DNA from: Massospora cicadina
Lineage: Eukaryota > Entomophthoromycota > Entomophthoromycetes > Entomophthorales > Entomophthoraceae
Length of the DNA stretch: 64,000 nt
Direction of reading: 5' to 3'
Assembly: GCA_022478985.1 (NCBI GenBank)
Contig: JAKSZP010000161.1
Coordinates: 100,434-164,433, forward strand
Shown here one piece after another: positions 23,201 through 34,289 of this stretch; within the stretch, counting starts at the first letter, position 1, and the number at the start of each line of letters is the position of its first letter. The notes under the pieces were generated by a model, which was not told where the DNA came from, ran no database searches, and was given only the letters and a program-made list of their open reading frames with translations. A program made the position numbers and the translations under genes.

Positions 23201-23650
23201 CAAGTTCAACCAGCTTAGTGAGCCCCTCATACCTCTCTTGGCTAAGAAAACTCTGTTCTATTGGAGAGCGGAACAAAGGGCTGTATTTGAAATGCTAAAA
23301 ATCTGCTGCAGCGATGGAAAACCTTACGACACCCTGATTATAGTAAACCCTTCATGCTGTTTACTGATGCCTACAACTACAAAGTTGGAGCTATCTTGGT
23401 TCAGTTGGATGAAAATGGTGTCGATCATCCTGCATCTTATTTTACTAAGATGCTTTCAAAAAGGTGAGCGCAACTACAGCGTCACTGAAAAGTAGTGCCT
23501 TGCCATCTTACTTGCTGTCAAATACTATTGTTCTTTTTTATATGGTACTTCATTTAAAGTGATTACTGACCGCGCATCCTTGAAGTGGTTACGAAATATG
23601 AAGGACCCCACTGGGCAGTTGTCTCGCTAGGCTCTTAATCTTCAACACTA
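23200..23650 (+). pseudogene. RLG-D RNase H
   Basis: The segment FNQLSEPLIPLLAKKTLFYW leads into RNase H pieces around 23340-23640 (FMLFTDAYNYKVGAIL, ASYFTKMLSK and VITDRASLKWL) in two alternating frames. It would have removed the RNA strand of the RNA:DNA hybrid. Several stops and at least one frameshift are present. Confidence 0.78.
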
Positions 23651-23654
23651 TGAT

Positions 23655-24920
23655 ATGACCCATGAGCATCAAGCTGGGATGCGCCATATGAACGTTGATG
23701 GGTTAACGTGGCTACCTGCCCTACATCTTGACAATAGTGAAGCAGAGAGGTTGCATTCCCTCCTCATGACTCCTGACGAATGGGCTGATGAAGATGAACC
23801 AGTAAATAATATGCTAGCACAGCACTACTTCACCATCAAGGTGGAAGGTGGGAAGTTATACAAGAAGGCAGGAGTAAACTGACTTCCTTATCTCTGGCCA
23901 TCCAAGAGAGTACCTGTGATCATGGAATCTCTCACAATCATGGGCCATGGCAGAGTATGAAAAACTTACAAGTGGGTTAAAGAGCGGTATTACTGTGAGG
24001 GCATCATTAAGACCATAGCTGAAGTCCTGGATGCCTGTCTGACCTGCAAAAAACAATCCAGCTTCAAGACCCATTATCAGTACCAACCTATGATGCCCCA
24101 ATCACACTTCCACATCATAAGTTTGTATGTGTTAGAACCTTTCCCTCAGACTACTGGTGAAGTCATTATTTCTTGGTTGGAATGGATCATTTTAACAAAT
24201 GGGTTGAAGCTATGGCTCTCCCCGCTAAGACTGCAAAAGCTGCAGCAACCTTCTTGCATCAATATATCTTTACGCGGCATGTTTGCTACCAGGTCCTCCT
24301 ATGTGACAATGGAAAAACTTTACTTCAATAGTGGTAAAGCATATTGCCACCTCCATGAGGACACAATAACTCTTCTTGGCCCCATATAACCCATCCACAA
24401 ATGGTGCCATATAAAGGGTTAATGGACCCTGCTTTCTATACTCTGGAAAATGGCCAGTTCAGACCCTCTCCACTGGGATCTCTACTTACCCAGCATGCTC
24501 ATGGCCTATTTTATTAGTTACTATCGTATTCTTAAAATGTCCCCTTTCTCTAGTACTAAAAAAAATGTCCCCTTTCCATGTGTTATATGGGAGAGAACCT
24601 GGGATGGCAGCTTTATTAGCTAAAACTATCTTCTCTGACAGGACTGATCCTAAACAAGCCATAAAAAGCTGGCACAGCACATCATGCAATTACAGTCTGA
24701 GTCTAAGACTAACTTGGGGAAAACTATTACCAAAGAAGGTCAAGATGCTAATGAAAGCAGGGCCCCACTCCCATTTTACAAAATCCGACTTGTACTGTAT
24801 TACCACAATCAGATCACTCCTAGGAGTGAGAAGCTCAGGTCTATCTGGGAGGGACCATTTGTAGTCATATATAAGCGAAGGGATGAATAATACATCAAAT
24901 TTTTTTTCTGGAGTAACCAT
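23655..24920 (+). pseudogene. RLG-D integrase
   Basis: 23655-23882 holds the RNase H-integrase junction (HMNVDGLTWLPA). The zinc-binding part lies near 23940-24060 (LDACLTCKKQ). The catalytic core is damaged. The C-terminal part 24565-24890 includes MSPFHVLYGREP and LRSIWEGPFVVIYKR, typical Ty3/gypsy integrase features. A 13-nt insertion plus 15-bp duplication at 24549-24576 breaks the frame just before MSPFHV. No chromodomain follows. Confidence 0.8.
24549..24561 (+). mobile_element. Micro-retroposon tail 2 (13 nt) with 15-bp duplication
   Basis: TCTAGTACTAAAA is flanked by perfect 15-bp repeats AAAATGTCCCCTTTC (24534-24548 and 24562-24576). The 13-mer is the exact reverse complement of that at 23013-23025. 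Removing it with one repeat restores the integrase reading LKMSPFHVLY. Confidence 0.77.
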
Positions 24921-24975
24921 CAACTGAGGCCATGGCCAGTTTTTACACCTTTATTCACCCCCTAACACTCTTAAA

Positions 24976-25218
24976 GTGGGTAATGTTGGACAATTGAAAG
25001 TCCAATATTGTAAAATGAGCGTTTTGGATGAAAATGAAAACAAAATCGGCCAAAAGATCCTGGTCAATTCCCAGTGGAACCCCTTGAATTGGGGTAACAC
25101 TTCTATTAATATTCATGCAAATAACACGAGTTTAGGAAGTCTGATTGCACCAATTTGTCAACCAAGTCTGGGGAGCTATTTCAAGGTCCTTCCCCCTCTT
25201 ACAAAAAATTTAGCATAA
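24976..25218 (+). CDS. Frame running from the RLG-D end into the 3' LTR
   Basis: An open frame crosses the PPT/LTR junction (VGNVGQ) and runs about 80 codons into the LTR. It includes IGQKILVNSQWNPLNWGNTS, also readable in the 5' LTR (IGQRTLVNFQWNPLNWGNTS) and, more diverged, in the LTR at 39193 (IGQKSLADSQWN). Function is unknown. In this family the third-position signal is not strong, so it may be only conserved LTR sequence. Confidence 0.3.
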   Translation: MGNVGQLKVQYCKMSVLDENENKIGQKILVNSQWNPLNWGNTSINIHANNTSLGSLIAPICQPSLGSYFKVLPPLTKNLA

Positions 25219-25720
25219 CCAACACGGTGTAGACTGGCCCTTTTATAGGGTGGAGGGGGTCCTGAAAGGTGAAAATATTTTCACGCCCAATGATTGAGTA
25301 AAATATATAAAATTATTGCCTCATGGACATATCATACCTGCAATTGACTTTCCATTGGCTGTTTTGTCAAAGTGAGATGAGTCTCCAAAGATCTTATAGA
25401 TCAAATCCCCATATTCTCTAATCTGGACATTACTAAGCTAATCTGAACTTCACACTGATCTTCCTTCAAACCTCAATTTAGCTTAAATACTAAGCTGCTA
25501 GATACCAAGAGGGTTTGTTTCTTAACCTCCCCGTGGTTACTAATAAAAAATCAATAATGATCTAACCTTTTAATTACTATAATATTAGTTTACTATAAGT
25601 GGTCAATTAACGACTAATAATTAAATATCCCTAAAATATAGAATCGGAATCTTGAAAATATTTGTGGAATTCAGATGCAAAATGCACCAGTGAGCAACAC
25701 AAAAAGCCTAAAATCCAACA
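24984..25720 (+). repeat. RLG-D 3' LTR
   Basis: 737 bp, TGTTGGACAATTG to AAATCCAACA. The inverted ends TGTTGGA/TCCAACA are intact. Confidence 0.94.
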
Positions 25721-25725
25721 GTTAT

Positions 25726-26212
25726 AATATAAGGGTTTGGCTTCACGTGCATTTAGAATTCTCTACTATTTTTAGTCACTTAGAAAAAGTACTAAAATTC
25801 ACCAACTACAATATAAATAATTAATGGTTATATATAAAAATAGGGTATACCAAAAATTAATGCTTCCAAAATAAATTTTAGAGGTTTACTGAATAAAACT
25901 GTTACAAATATAATCACACATATCAAACTGTGCTTGTTTTACTTAGCATTAAACTTAAGTAAAATACTATCACCACTTACTAAATATCTATGTTAATTTA
26001 TATAGCACTAAATAATAAAGAAGCGTAGATATTATAAAGAAAATTCTGATTTTAGTTGATACCTTTAATCAAGTCTAAAATTTTACACCTATAAATTTTA
26101 GTTACTTAAAAAGTAGTTCATAATCAACAAATCAGCTGTAATGCTGATTATATATTATTATTTTATAGTGAGTAATACCTAAAAATAACATTTATAAGTT
26201 GAAACGGGATTG
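25726..26212. other. AT-rich spacer, no gene seen
   Basis: About 490 bp between RLG-D and RLG-C, with many stops and no repeat similarity I can see. Confidence 0.6.
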
Positions 26213-26217
26213 AAAGC

Positions 26218-26711
26218 TAACAAGGTTCCAATATGACTGGATGATAAGCTATATCTCTTGTGGTTCATAAATTAAATTAGAGGCAAGCCTCAATATTGAG
26301 TAAATAATTATGTCAATGCAAAGTGAGTTCAATCAAAGAAATAATGGTTCATCAAATTTGGGTTATTCTGCCAAAACCTCAAAGTTAAAATGAAACCCTA
26401 GGTCATAGCAAATAGAGAGTTTACAAAGAAGAGCGTGTTGATCTGCCAAGAAAATATTGAGGATTAGGAGGTGAGAGTGAGAGGAGGGAGTTTTTTGTAT
26501 GAAGAAAGATAGGAGTAGTAAAACATAATAAAAGTAGCCGTTAAGTTTATTCATAAATAAATTGGTATCATTAGGGAAATAGTCCTTATTAAATACTTTA
26601 TTACTATTAATATCAAGGGCCAGAGATCCACATATTGCTTGTCTGTTGCTCAGTAGGTTTTACCCTGTGCAACCAGTTCAGCGGAATCAGAAAATTCACC
26701 AAAAGTTAACA
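26218..26711 (+). repeat. RLG-C 5' LTR
   Basis: 494 bp ending CCAAAAGTTAACA, followed by A and the primer site TGGTGCTCACCACAG (26713-26727). Confidence 0.87.
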
Positions 26712-26712
26712 A

Positions 26713-26727
26713 TGGTGCTCACCACAG
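26713..26727 (+). other. RLG-C primer-binding site (tRNA type)
   Basis: TGGTGCTCACCACAG, 13 of 15 bases as in RLG-D although the LTRs are unrelated. This suggests that the same host tRNA is used. Confidence 0.75.
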
Positions 26728-26869
26728 ATGTACATTGATCAACTTTTTAAATAGCTTCATATTTGCCACTCAATGGCACAACCAGTTCCCTTCAATGGGG
26801 TACTACCCCAGTTTATTGAGTTACCATAATATACAGAACTGAAGCTTGCCTTGGATACACTGCTTCAGG

Positions 26870-27960
26870 ATAAAAAAATGCTTTTATGCAAATATAAAAA
26901 ATAACTGATCAACTTGCAAAGGGTTTTCATCATCTGCACCCGTCTTTGGCTGAACCAACCAACTTACCAACCTTGTGGGTGACACTACTGAGTGGCTATA
27001 CTGTGCGGAGTATTGATTAAATGAGGTTGTTAGGGAAGGGGAGGTATGCAGTGACAAGCTGCCCCCATTTAATCATGATGGAAATATACATGGGGTTTTC
27101 AAGCGGTTTAAATTTGCCATAGAGGGGGCTTCCAATCAGCGAAAGCTAAATTATTGTTATCCACTTTGGATGTTGCTAGCGCTGGTCAGGTCACATGTTG
27201 CCTTAAGAATAGTACCGTAGCATACCAAGAGGTGAAGGAGACTTTGATCCATCTGTTTTCAGGCAAGGCAAAAATGGCTCAGTGAAAGGCAGAGTTTTTA
27301 GAAATATCTTTTCAAAAAAATGAGTTCTTTGGTAAAGTTTGTGGAGATATTTATAACTGAGGCTCATGTGTTGTTGGGAGCAAAATTTCCTTCTAAAAAG
27401 GAAATGGGCATAGCAATAATGGCGACTATCAAGCCATATCAAGAACTGTATAATGCTATGTCATACATTCTTCAGAAGATGCAGAGATACTAAAAATTGT
27501 TAGTCATTGACGCCATCTATCCGTCGCTTTTAGTGCTTTCAATGTGGAGCAGAATGCTCCTGCATCCGCTACCAGATTTTCATCAGGACTGGGATCCCAA
27601 TGACACAAGTTCAAACCGTTGGGTAATCCTTGTCCACTTAACGTGTTGGTAGTTCCTTTTTGTCACATTATTATCATTCAGCTTATCTGGCCCAATAACA
27701 ACCCAACATTTATTATATAACCCAGACCTTTGGGGATGATATAGAGACCATGACCATTTACGTATGCTTGTTTCTTGTATGGCAAGGATGTCATTATGAA
27801 GCTAGCTGTCCGGGTAGTATGAATGCTCATGAGGTACTGGATGACCTGATTGAACAGGGAAAAGGGCGAGCGGAGTATAGATGGGATGCTCAACTTCTGC
27901 TGATTCTAACCTAATTGTCCCTAATGAATCCCACAAGTCACTTTGTGTCATGCCTGGTAC
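26870..27960 (+). pseudogene. RLG-C gag with zinc-knuckle remnant
   Basis: Fragments around 27170-27480 read as capsid: SVAYQEVKETLIHLFSGKAK style helices (27215-27280), then KAEFLEISFQKNEF. At 27768-27815 a frame reads GCHYEASCPG, like the CCHC zinc knuckle of Gag nucleocapsids. At least three frame changes and many stops are present. Confidence 0.65.
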
Positions 27961-28309
27961 ACTCCCTGATGATATACTATATCAACACATCCCCTACAAT
28001 ATATTGGCCTCAAACTGAGGGAGAAGTCCCAATAACGTAGACTCAGAGTTCCATCAAGATGTGCAAAAGCCTTACTCCTGGAAAATCTTTGAGCGGAATG
28101 GTACAGTCGATGGTGAGTTTTCATCAGATGTTGCAACCCTAGAGGGGGTGACTGTGGTGATCCCAGTAAAACAAATTGCCCAGGAGTATCCTTATGTCAT
28201 CATTGGTATTATCATTTTTCTGGATAACTTAAAGCCCTTGGATGTTCATGTAAAAAACTAATGATTCCTCTTATTCAGAGTGTACATACTGTGATATCTT
28301 CATGCAAAA

Positions 28310-28650
28310 TAACGAAATCTGGGTGATAATAGACACTGACACTCACATCAATGTTATATCCACCAAGATCATGGCTAGGCTTCTGCTGAAGCCTGATGTG
28401 GAACACCAAGTAGTGTACAGGACAGTGGGGGCAGAGCACTGTGTTTGAAGGAGCTTACAGTGCGTTGCCTCTGAGGTTTAGTTCTGTGGGTGCATCCACT
28501 CTGCTGGTGGTTCTGCCTAACAATCATCATGACATGTTGAATGGAGCCACATTCATACTGCGATTCAGGGTGGTGATTGATATAGTGAAAGGAACACTTA
28601 ATTTTTGGGACAACAGATTTAATTTACTTTACCTCCAGTAGAGTCCCAGA
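28310..28650 (+). pseudogene. RLG-C aspartic protease
   Basis: VIIDTDTHINVIS (near 28330-28370) is in the position of the catalytic ILDTG; Gly is replaced by Asp. The frame 28441-28641 continues with GAYSALPLRF and VVLPNNHHDMLNGATFI, the flap and C-terminal motif of Ty3/gypsy proteases. A frame change separates the two parts. Confidence 0.72.
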
Positions 28651-29109
28651 AGACCAATCAGCTCCAGTCAAATTAATCTTGCATATAGTGATGGGGTGAT
28701 TCCTATACATTATTGGAAGACAAAGGGTAGAACCCAAGAGCTTCCTAACCATATTTATGAGTACAGTGGGATTCCACTATGAGCTGCAAGTGCTTTAAGC
28801 ATACCTTCTGGGCATCAGGTCATAATAGGGACAGAGCTCAAATAAATATCTTGGAAGGCCTATATGGTGAGATTATGGGGTCCTACCAGCAATTGAAGCT
28901 CAAAATCTATATGGCTCCTGGGCTCCTGTTACCAGGGCGGGGGGAAGTGAGGGTATTGATAGCAAACTTGCAGAAGGAGTCTATATAGGTTTAGTGGAAT
29001 CATGTGGTGGCTTATCTGCATCTGATTTCTATCAATGAGGCTCACCAGATACATGACTTTGGTTTGTGGAAAGATCTTGGGCTATCTTTAAAACCCTTCA
29101 TCTGGTGTA

Positions 29110-29935
29110 ATGACTGTGGTTCCACATGAGGCTATAACTGGTTTGTTGGAGGACCAGAAGGACAGGGTGATGGATCTGTTTGAAAAGTATCAAACCATTT
29201 TTGCATCCAACAATCACAACTTAGATGTACATGCAGGATCATACATTGGTTGGATATGGGGGATCATTCTCCTATCCAGTCATGGCCTATCCATCGCTCC
29301 AAGGTGGCGAAAGAAGTTTTATCCACTGAGATAGAAATTGATTGAATAGGGAATGTTAAAGCCATCAAAGAGTCCCTAGGCATCCTCAATGCTAATCGTC
29401 AAGAAGAAAGATTGCACCAGTTGAGTAGTAATTGATTACCAGAAAATTAATAGCATTATAAAAAAGACTTGTACCCGCTTCCATAGACTGATGATGCTTT
29501 AGATCGGCTATGCAGTGCCAAATATTTTTCCTCTATGGACTTGTTATTGGGGTACTGGCAAATCAAATTGCCAGTGGCAGAATAAGAGAAGTGCACTATA
29601 ATTACCTTGAGAGGGTTGTTCCAGCCTACACATATGCCACAAGGTTTGTACATTGCCCCAGCTATGTTCCAGCAGGCTATGGACACTATTTTGGGTGACC
29701 TGAAGCTGTCTTGCGTTCTAATCTACCTTGACATTATAATATGTTTTTGAAGACATTCATGGATCAATTAGCTCACTTAGAACAAGTGTTCTGCCAACTT
29801 GCTGAAGCTAACATAAAAATTAAGCCCCAAAAGTGCCACTTTTTAAGGAGAAGTTGGAATAGCTTAGGTTCGTGGTAGACTCTAAAGGGCTCAGTTCACA
29901 GATGGCAAAAGTAGAATTGATATGCAAGATGACTC
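29110..29935 (+). pseudogene. RLG-C reverse transcriptase, 5' part
   Basis: 29110-29334 holds the linker into RT (LLEDQKDRVMDLFEKYQTIFA). Palm motifs follow in other frames: VVIDYQKIN near 29430, SSMDLLLGYWQIKLPV near 29530, and VLIYLDIIICF at about 29712-29745. The last is the YxDD box with its second Asp lost. The frame continues to VDSKGLSSQMAKVELICKM, where an insertion interrupts it. Confidence 0.78.
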
Positions 29936-29943
29936 TATCAGGG

Positions 29944-30739
29944 AAACTGAATCACAGGAGGTCGCTGAAGGGAAAGACACGGGCCAAAGGTGATACAACA
30001 AGGCCAAGTGACCCAACAAAATAAGAGACGTTTAAAAGGTCAGTACTTTGTTTTCATATAAATCTTTGGAGCAAAACGCACAGCAAACTGGCCACAACCA
30101 TCAGGGACAAGAGGCCCTGGGAACTGGTAAGGGTGGCGTAAAATCTAGAAAAAAGGCCAGAAAATGAAGGAGGCAGAGCAGGTAAATAGGTGACAGAGTT
30201 GGTGGAGGGCTCACGTAAAGCAATGAGTGCAAACCAGAGCGGTAATGAACTTCAGCCATCACAGAATTTCGGAGAGGTTTGTTTTTGTTAATGAAAACAG
30301 AAATTATACAGGAAACTGGCCCAAAATTTCTAGACTTTGCTAGGGTGATCAGTATATCTGAGAAAAGTAAAGCCTTTCTCATCTTGGACTTAATTTATAG
30401 GGGGTTAATTACAAGAAATCCAAAAGGATATTGAAATTTGATATGAGCTAAAAATTTGTCAATCTTCAACAAAATCAAAATTTTTCAAATTTGACAAGAT
30501 TTCTTAACCTCATATCTTGTAATTTTCTGGGCGTTAAGTTTGATTCCCACATGGTTTTTTCCTCAAATAAGCCATTTTCCTCAGGCCTGGCTGGCAAATC
30601 CAAAACCACTTTTTTGTCAATGACCTTAGAAAAGTCACCATTGACCCTAAGGGGTTCTAGTCTCTTCCCCAAGGTCTTATTGGACTTGACTTCATAAGGG
30701 CGGTTTTTTTCAGGGAATATGTTACTAGCTATGACAGAC
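29944..30739. mobile_element. Unidentified 0.8-kb insertion in RLG-C pol
   Basis: RT reads to VELICKM before 29930 and resumes with IRVFLGMVSYY at 30757. The DNA between is foreign to pol. The borders carry imperfect direct repeats: GACTCTATCAGGG (29931-29943) and GACTCATCTGGG (30740-30751). No poly-A tail, LTR or convincing terminal inverted repeat is visible. Frames at 30491-30697 (plus) and 30475-30672 (minus) match nothing I know. A DNA transposon or a non-autonomous retroposon are both possible. Confidence 0.55.
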
Positions 30740-30754
30740 TCATCTGGGTAACAA

Positions 30755-31320
30755 ACAGGATATACGGGTGTTTTTAGGTATGGTCAGTTACTACCAATGG
30801 TACATTCCAAATTTTAGCTGTATTGGGGCTCCACTCTTTGAGCTACTTAAGAAAAATGCTAACTTTAAGTGGACTGACAGTTGTCAAAAATGCTTTTGAT
30901 GTCTTATGAACTGCGTTGGCTAGCGCAACTGTTTTGCAATACCCAAATTTTGTGAAGGAATTTATTGTACAAAAAGATGCTTCCCTTTCCGCTGTAGGGG
31001 CCATGCTATCCCAAAAGGATGATGATGGTGTGGAGCATCCCATTGCATATTATAGCCAGAGTTTAACAGGTCCTGAACAAAAAAACTGTTACTGAGCAGG
31101 AGTGCTTAGTGGTGATATATGCATATAAATAATTCTGGGTCTACCTCCACTAAGTTAAATTCAAAGTTGTCACAGAAAATGCATCCTTGCAGTGGCTGCA
31201 GAATTTGTGGGAACCTGAAGGGTGGCTCTTGCAATGGGCCCTGAAGCTCCAAGCATATAACTTTGAGACTGTACACTGGCAAGGGGCAAAACACCAGAAT
31301 GCTGATTGTCTCACATGATT
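30755..31320 (+). pseudogene. RLG-C RT thumb and RNase H
   Basis: IRVFLGMVSYYQWYIPNF opens the segment, followed by ELLKKNANFKWTDSCQKCF. RNase H pieces follow in shifting frames: IVQKDASLSAVGAMLSQ near 30965, HPIAYYSQSLTG near 31040, and VTENASLQWLQNL near 31170. Stops and frameshifts are scattered throughout. Confidence 0.8.
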
Positions 31321-31339
31321 ATAAACCGTTGTCATTACA

Positions 31340-32458
31340 GTGGATTTGGAAGACATCATGTATGAGAAGACGGTGTTGGGCAAATATCATGATGAACCAC
31401 CACAAGTGATCAAATTTCTGGATGGGCTTAGACAGGATACCTTCTTAAGTGATAGGGAATTATATAAGTTGATTGTAGAATCAACGCTGAGTTTCTCAAA
31501 ACCCTCCGCCAGGCCAGCAATTATCTTGGATGCACATAGGGCGGTAGGTCATGAAGGGTTGCAGAAAATGCTAGAGTTCTTGTAACCCCGTTACTATTGG
31601 GAGAGTATGCACTATGATGTTCTTAAGACGGTTGATTCTTGTCATAAGTGCTAAGTGGAGAAACCATTCCACAAGAAGACCACCAAACAGCTGTTTAAGC
31701 CTCAATTCACATGGCATACTGTTTCTCTCAATATGGTGGTGCCTCTTCCAACTGGCGCAAACCGCTCAAAGTATATAATAGTAGCTATTAATCATTTGAC
31801 AAGATGGGTGGAAGCAATGGCAATCAATGATTTAGGGGCTGTTACCACCACCAAGTTTATCCTGGAGTATGTCATGCAGTGCCATGACTACCGTAGTCAT
31901 ATCCTAATGGACAATAGAACCAATTTCTCGTCACATATCCTGCCCAAGTTGAACAAACTAATAGCGATCCATGGGGTCTTGACTACACCATACCACCCTG
32001 AATCTAATGGAATGGTGGAACAGATCAACTTAACATTGGTAAATATTTTCTGCAAGCTTATAAAGGATCAGCCCTTGGAATGGTGTACTTTATTATCCAC
32101 CACCATCTTCAATTACAATATTAGCTATCATTTGGCAACAGGGAAAAGTCCCTTCCAATTACTTTATGGAAGATATCCAGACTTGCCAGCCTTTCTTTAT
32201 TCCTATGTGGAAGATACTGGCAGAGTAGAGCTTCAGCGCTATTTGACTACTTTAACCAACATGCTGATTAAACTCCAAACTGAAGCATATTCCACCATTT
32301 TGGCCAAGAAGATTTGGGATCAGGAAGCTGACCAATGTAGATGCAGCAGCCTCCCCCAGTTCAGGGTAGGAGATCTTGTTATGTTCCATGATCAACATGG
32401 GTTTGGAAGAAGGAACAAGCTTGCCAACATATGGATTAAACTGTTTGAGATAATATAG
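31340..32458 (+). pseudogene. RLG-C integrase
   Basis: The zinc-binding part reads DAHRAVGHEG and then DSCHKC (31530-31655) with a stop between. A long 267-codon frame follows (31655-32458) covering the catalytic core and C-terminus. The first acidic residue is lost (SLNMVVPLPTG, Asn for Asp), the second is present (ILMDNRTNF), and the Glu is present (PESNGMVEQIN). FQLLYGRYP and FRVGDLVMFHD mark the C-terminal part. No chromodomain is seen before the LTR at 32577. Confidence 0.85.
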
Positions 32459-32576
32459 AAGATGAGGTTGTCACCTACACTATTAAGGAGCCTGCAGGTG
32501 GTTGACTTATCAACTGAGTACATGCAAAGTTCCTTTAGCATACAAGCAATAGGAGTTTATCATCCAGCCAAGGGTA

Positions 32577-33082
32577 TAAATTTTGAGATTCTGATATAAC
32601 TGGATGATAAGCCATAATTCTTCCAGATTATAAACTAGATTTGAGGTGAGCTTTAAGATTGAGCAATTGATTATGTTAATGTGAATTAAGTTTGATCAAA
32701 GAAATAATGGGTCATCAAATTTGGGAAATTTTGCCAAAGCCTCAATGTGCAAATGAACTTTAGGTCATAGCAAATAGATAGTTTACTAAGCAGAGCGTGT
32801 TAATCTGCCAAGGAATACTGAGGATTAAGAGTTTAGCGTGAGAGTGAGAAAAGGGAGTTTTTTGTATGAAGAAAGATATGAGTAGAAAAGAGTAACATAA
32901 TTAGCCATTATGTGTATTCTTAAATAAATTGGTAGCATTGGGGCAATAGTTCCTTATTACATACTTTATTATTTCCAAAATATTGAGGGTCATAAATCCT
33001 CATATCACTCATCTGTTGATCAGTGGGTTTTAACCTGTGCAACCAGTTTGGTGGAATCAACCAAATCCACCAAAAGTTAACA
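32577..33082 (+). repeat. RLG-C 3' LTR
   Basis: 506 bp ending AAAGTTAACA, then AAAGC. Preceded by CCAAGGGTA, the usual junction of these elements. Confidence 0.87.
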
Positions 33083-33149
33083 AAAGCTTAAATTTATAAA
33101 CTATTAAGAAAAAGAAAATGACAGGTCTACCTTTGTTGCAGTCGGTGTC

Positions 33150-34268
33150 TGTAAGTCCCAGGGAACGTCCTCTGGGTGTTGACCAGGCCATTTACCCATT
33201 TCTGAGTAAGAAGGCACTGAAGAGGATGGCTGTACCCCTCATTACTCAGGGAAATCTCGCTCACATAGTAGATGAGCGCTGGGTAACAGCTCTCCCACTT
33301 TGAATCCTGTTTCCTGTACCCACACTAACCTCAGCAGAACTGTTACAAGGAATCAGTGAAATCTGCGCTGAGATCACCAAAAAAAATTGATTGTAACCAG
33401 TTCAAGTGGCAATTCACCCAATGCTCAGATTTTAAATGGTCAAAAAGGTATGAAGGCTGATCTATTAGCTGGAATGCCCAACGGTTGTGATTCAATTAAC
33501 ATGATGATTAGAAAAATCTCTCCCCTCCCAAATCTGGAATGCATCACCCCCAATGGGCATTTTCCTGCTGACAAATTGGGCATTGCGCCTGATGCAATCC
33601 CATTGACCAAACAAATAGCCCAGCGACTGAGCACGGATGGGTTGGGCGTCCTGAACCCATTCCCAACCAAATGGGCCCACCTCTATGTGGGGTGGCCTTG
33701 GGGGATTCCCACCACTCGTTGGGCTAAACACCATCACACCAACTGTTGGAAACATATTTGAGCTTTGGTTCAGACGTTCAAGTTCAAACTGACAGTGACT
33801 CGGCCTACCGCCAAATTTTGCAATGACAGTTCCCAAGGAACTAACCCATCCATTTCCAAATAATTCGCTGGTTAGGTCGAATTTGAGGGACCTAATCCCA
33901 GCTTGGCTTTCCCCCAAATTGACTACTATTTAATCAGTTGCATCACACTGAGAAAATTGTTGGTCAATTTTTTCTTTCCTAAATTTCCATTAAAATTCTT
34001 CCCAAAATCAGTTTTTACATGTTAAAAATTAAGCTGCCTTATCCGCTGGCATTCTCATACCCCTTGGGGTTAACGGCTGTGTGCATCTGGTACTTTATTT
34101 TGTGCTTATATAAAATTCTGTCTCACCAGCAGATATTGGTAGAACTCTTTCCCAGTTTCATATTCTTCATATCAGCAGCAGTGCCCAGGGCATTGTGGTT
34201 TGCTGTTCAGATGCTCTGACATCTGGGCTGGCAGGCCAGTCTAATTCTTACTTGCTGTTCGCCTGACA
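33150..34268 (+). repeat. RLG-B 5' LTR
   Basis: 1119 bp. Includes an accessory-frame stretch (about 33151-33303, ending at a TGA in place of an Arg codon), a TATTTAAT box at 33927 and the predicted RNA start at 33959. Confidence 0.94.
33927..33969 (+). promoter_or_regulatory. RLG-B LTR core promoter and predicted RNA start
   Basis: TATTTAAT at 33927-33934 and GTTGGTCAATT at 33959-33969, 32 bp apart. This 11-mer is the exact complement of the RLG-A primer site (6989-6999) and matches 10/11 with RLG-B's own site AATTGACAAAC (34270-34280). Confidence 0.68.
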
Positions 34269-34289
34269 TAATTGACAAACCATTATTCC

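Larger units (their letters stand above)
18293..25720 (+). mobile_element. RLG-D, Ty3/gypsy element without visible chromodomain
   Basis: LTRs at 18293-19030 (738 bp) and 24984-25720 (737 bp), the 3' copy running TGTTGGACAATTG to AAATCCAACA. Perfect target duplication GTTAT at 18288-18292 and 25721-25725. Order: tRNA-type primer site, gag, protease, RT, RNase H, integrase. After integrase the coding region runs straight to the 3' LTR with no chromodomain. It hosts a solo LTR of the RLG-G family and two 13-nt micro-insertions, all inside pol. All genes are broken. Confidence 0.94.
26218..33082 (+). mobile_element. RLG-C, Ty3/gypsy element without visible chromodomain
   Basis: LTRs at 26218-26711 (494 bp) and 32577-33082 (506 bp) share blocks such as GAGGGAGTTTTTTGTATGAA and end GTTAACA. 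The 5-mers AAAGC at 26213-26217 and 33083-33087 are a perfect target duplication. The first LTR bases are mutated in both copies (TAACAAGG and TAAATTTT), so the start is fixed by the duplication. Order: tRNA-type primer site, gag, protease, RT, an unexplained 0.8-kb insertion, RNase H, integrase. Confidence 0.88.

Noticed and set aside
24976..25218. RLG-D LTR frame as strong evidence for the accessory protein
   Set aside because: The frame is open and similar between LTRs, but differences from the 39193 LTR are not concentrated at third positions; listed only at low confidence.
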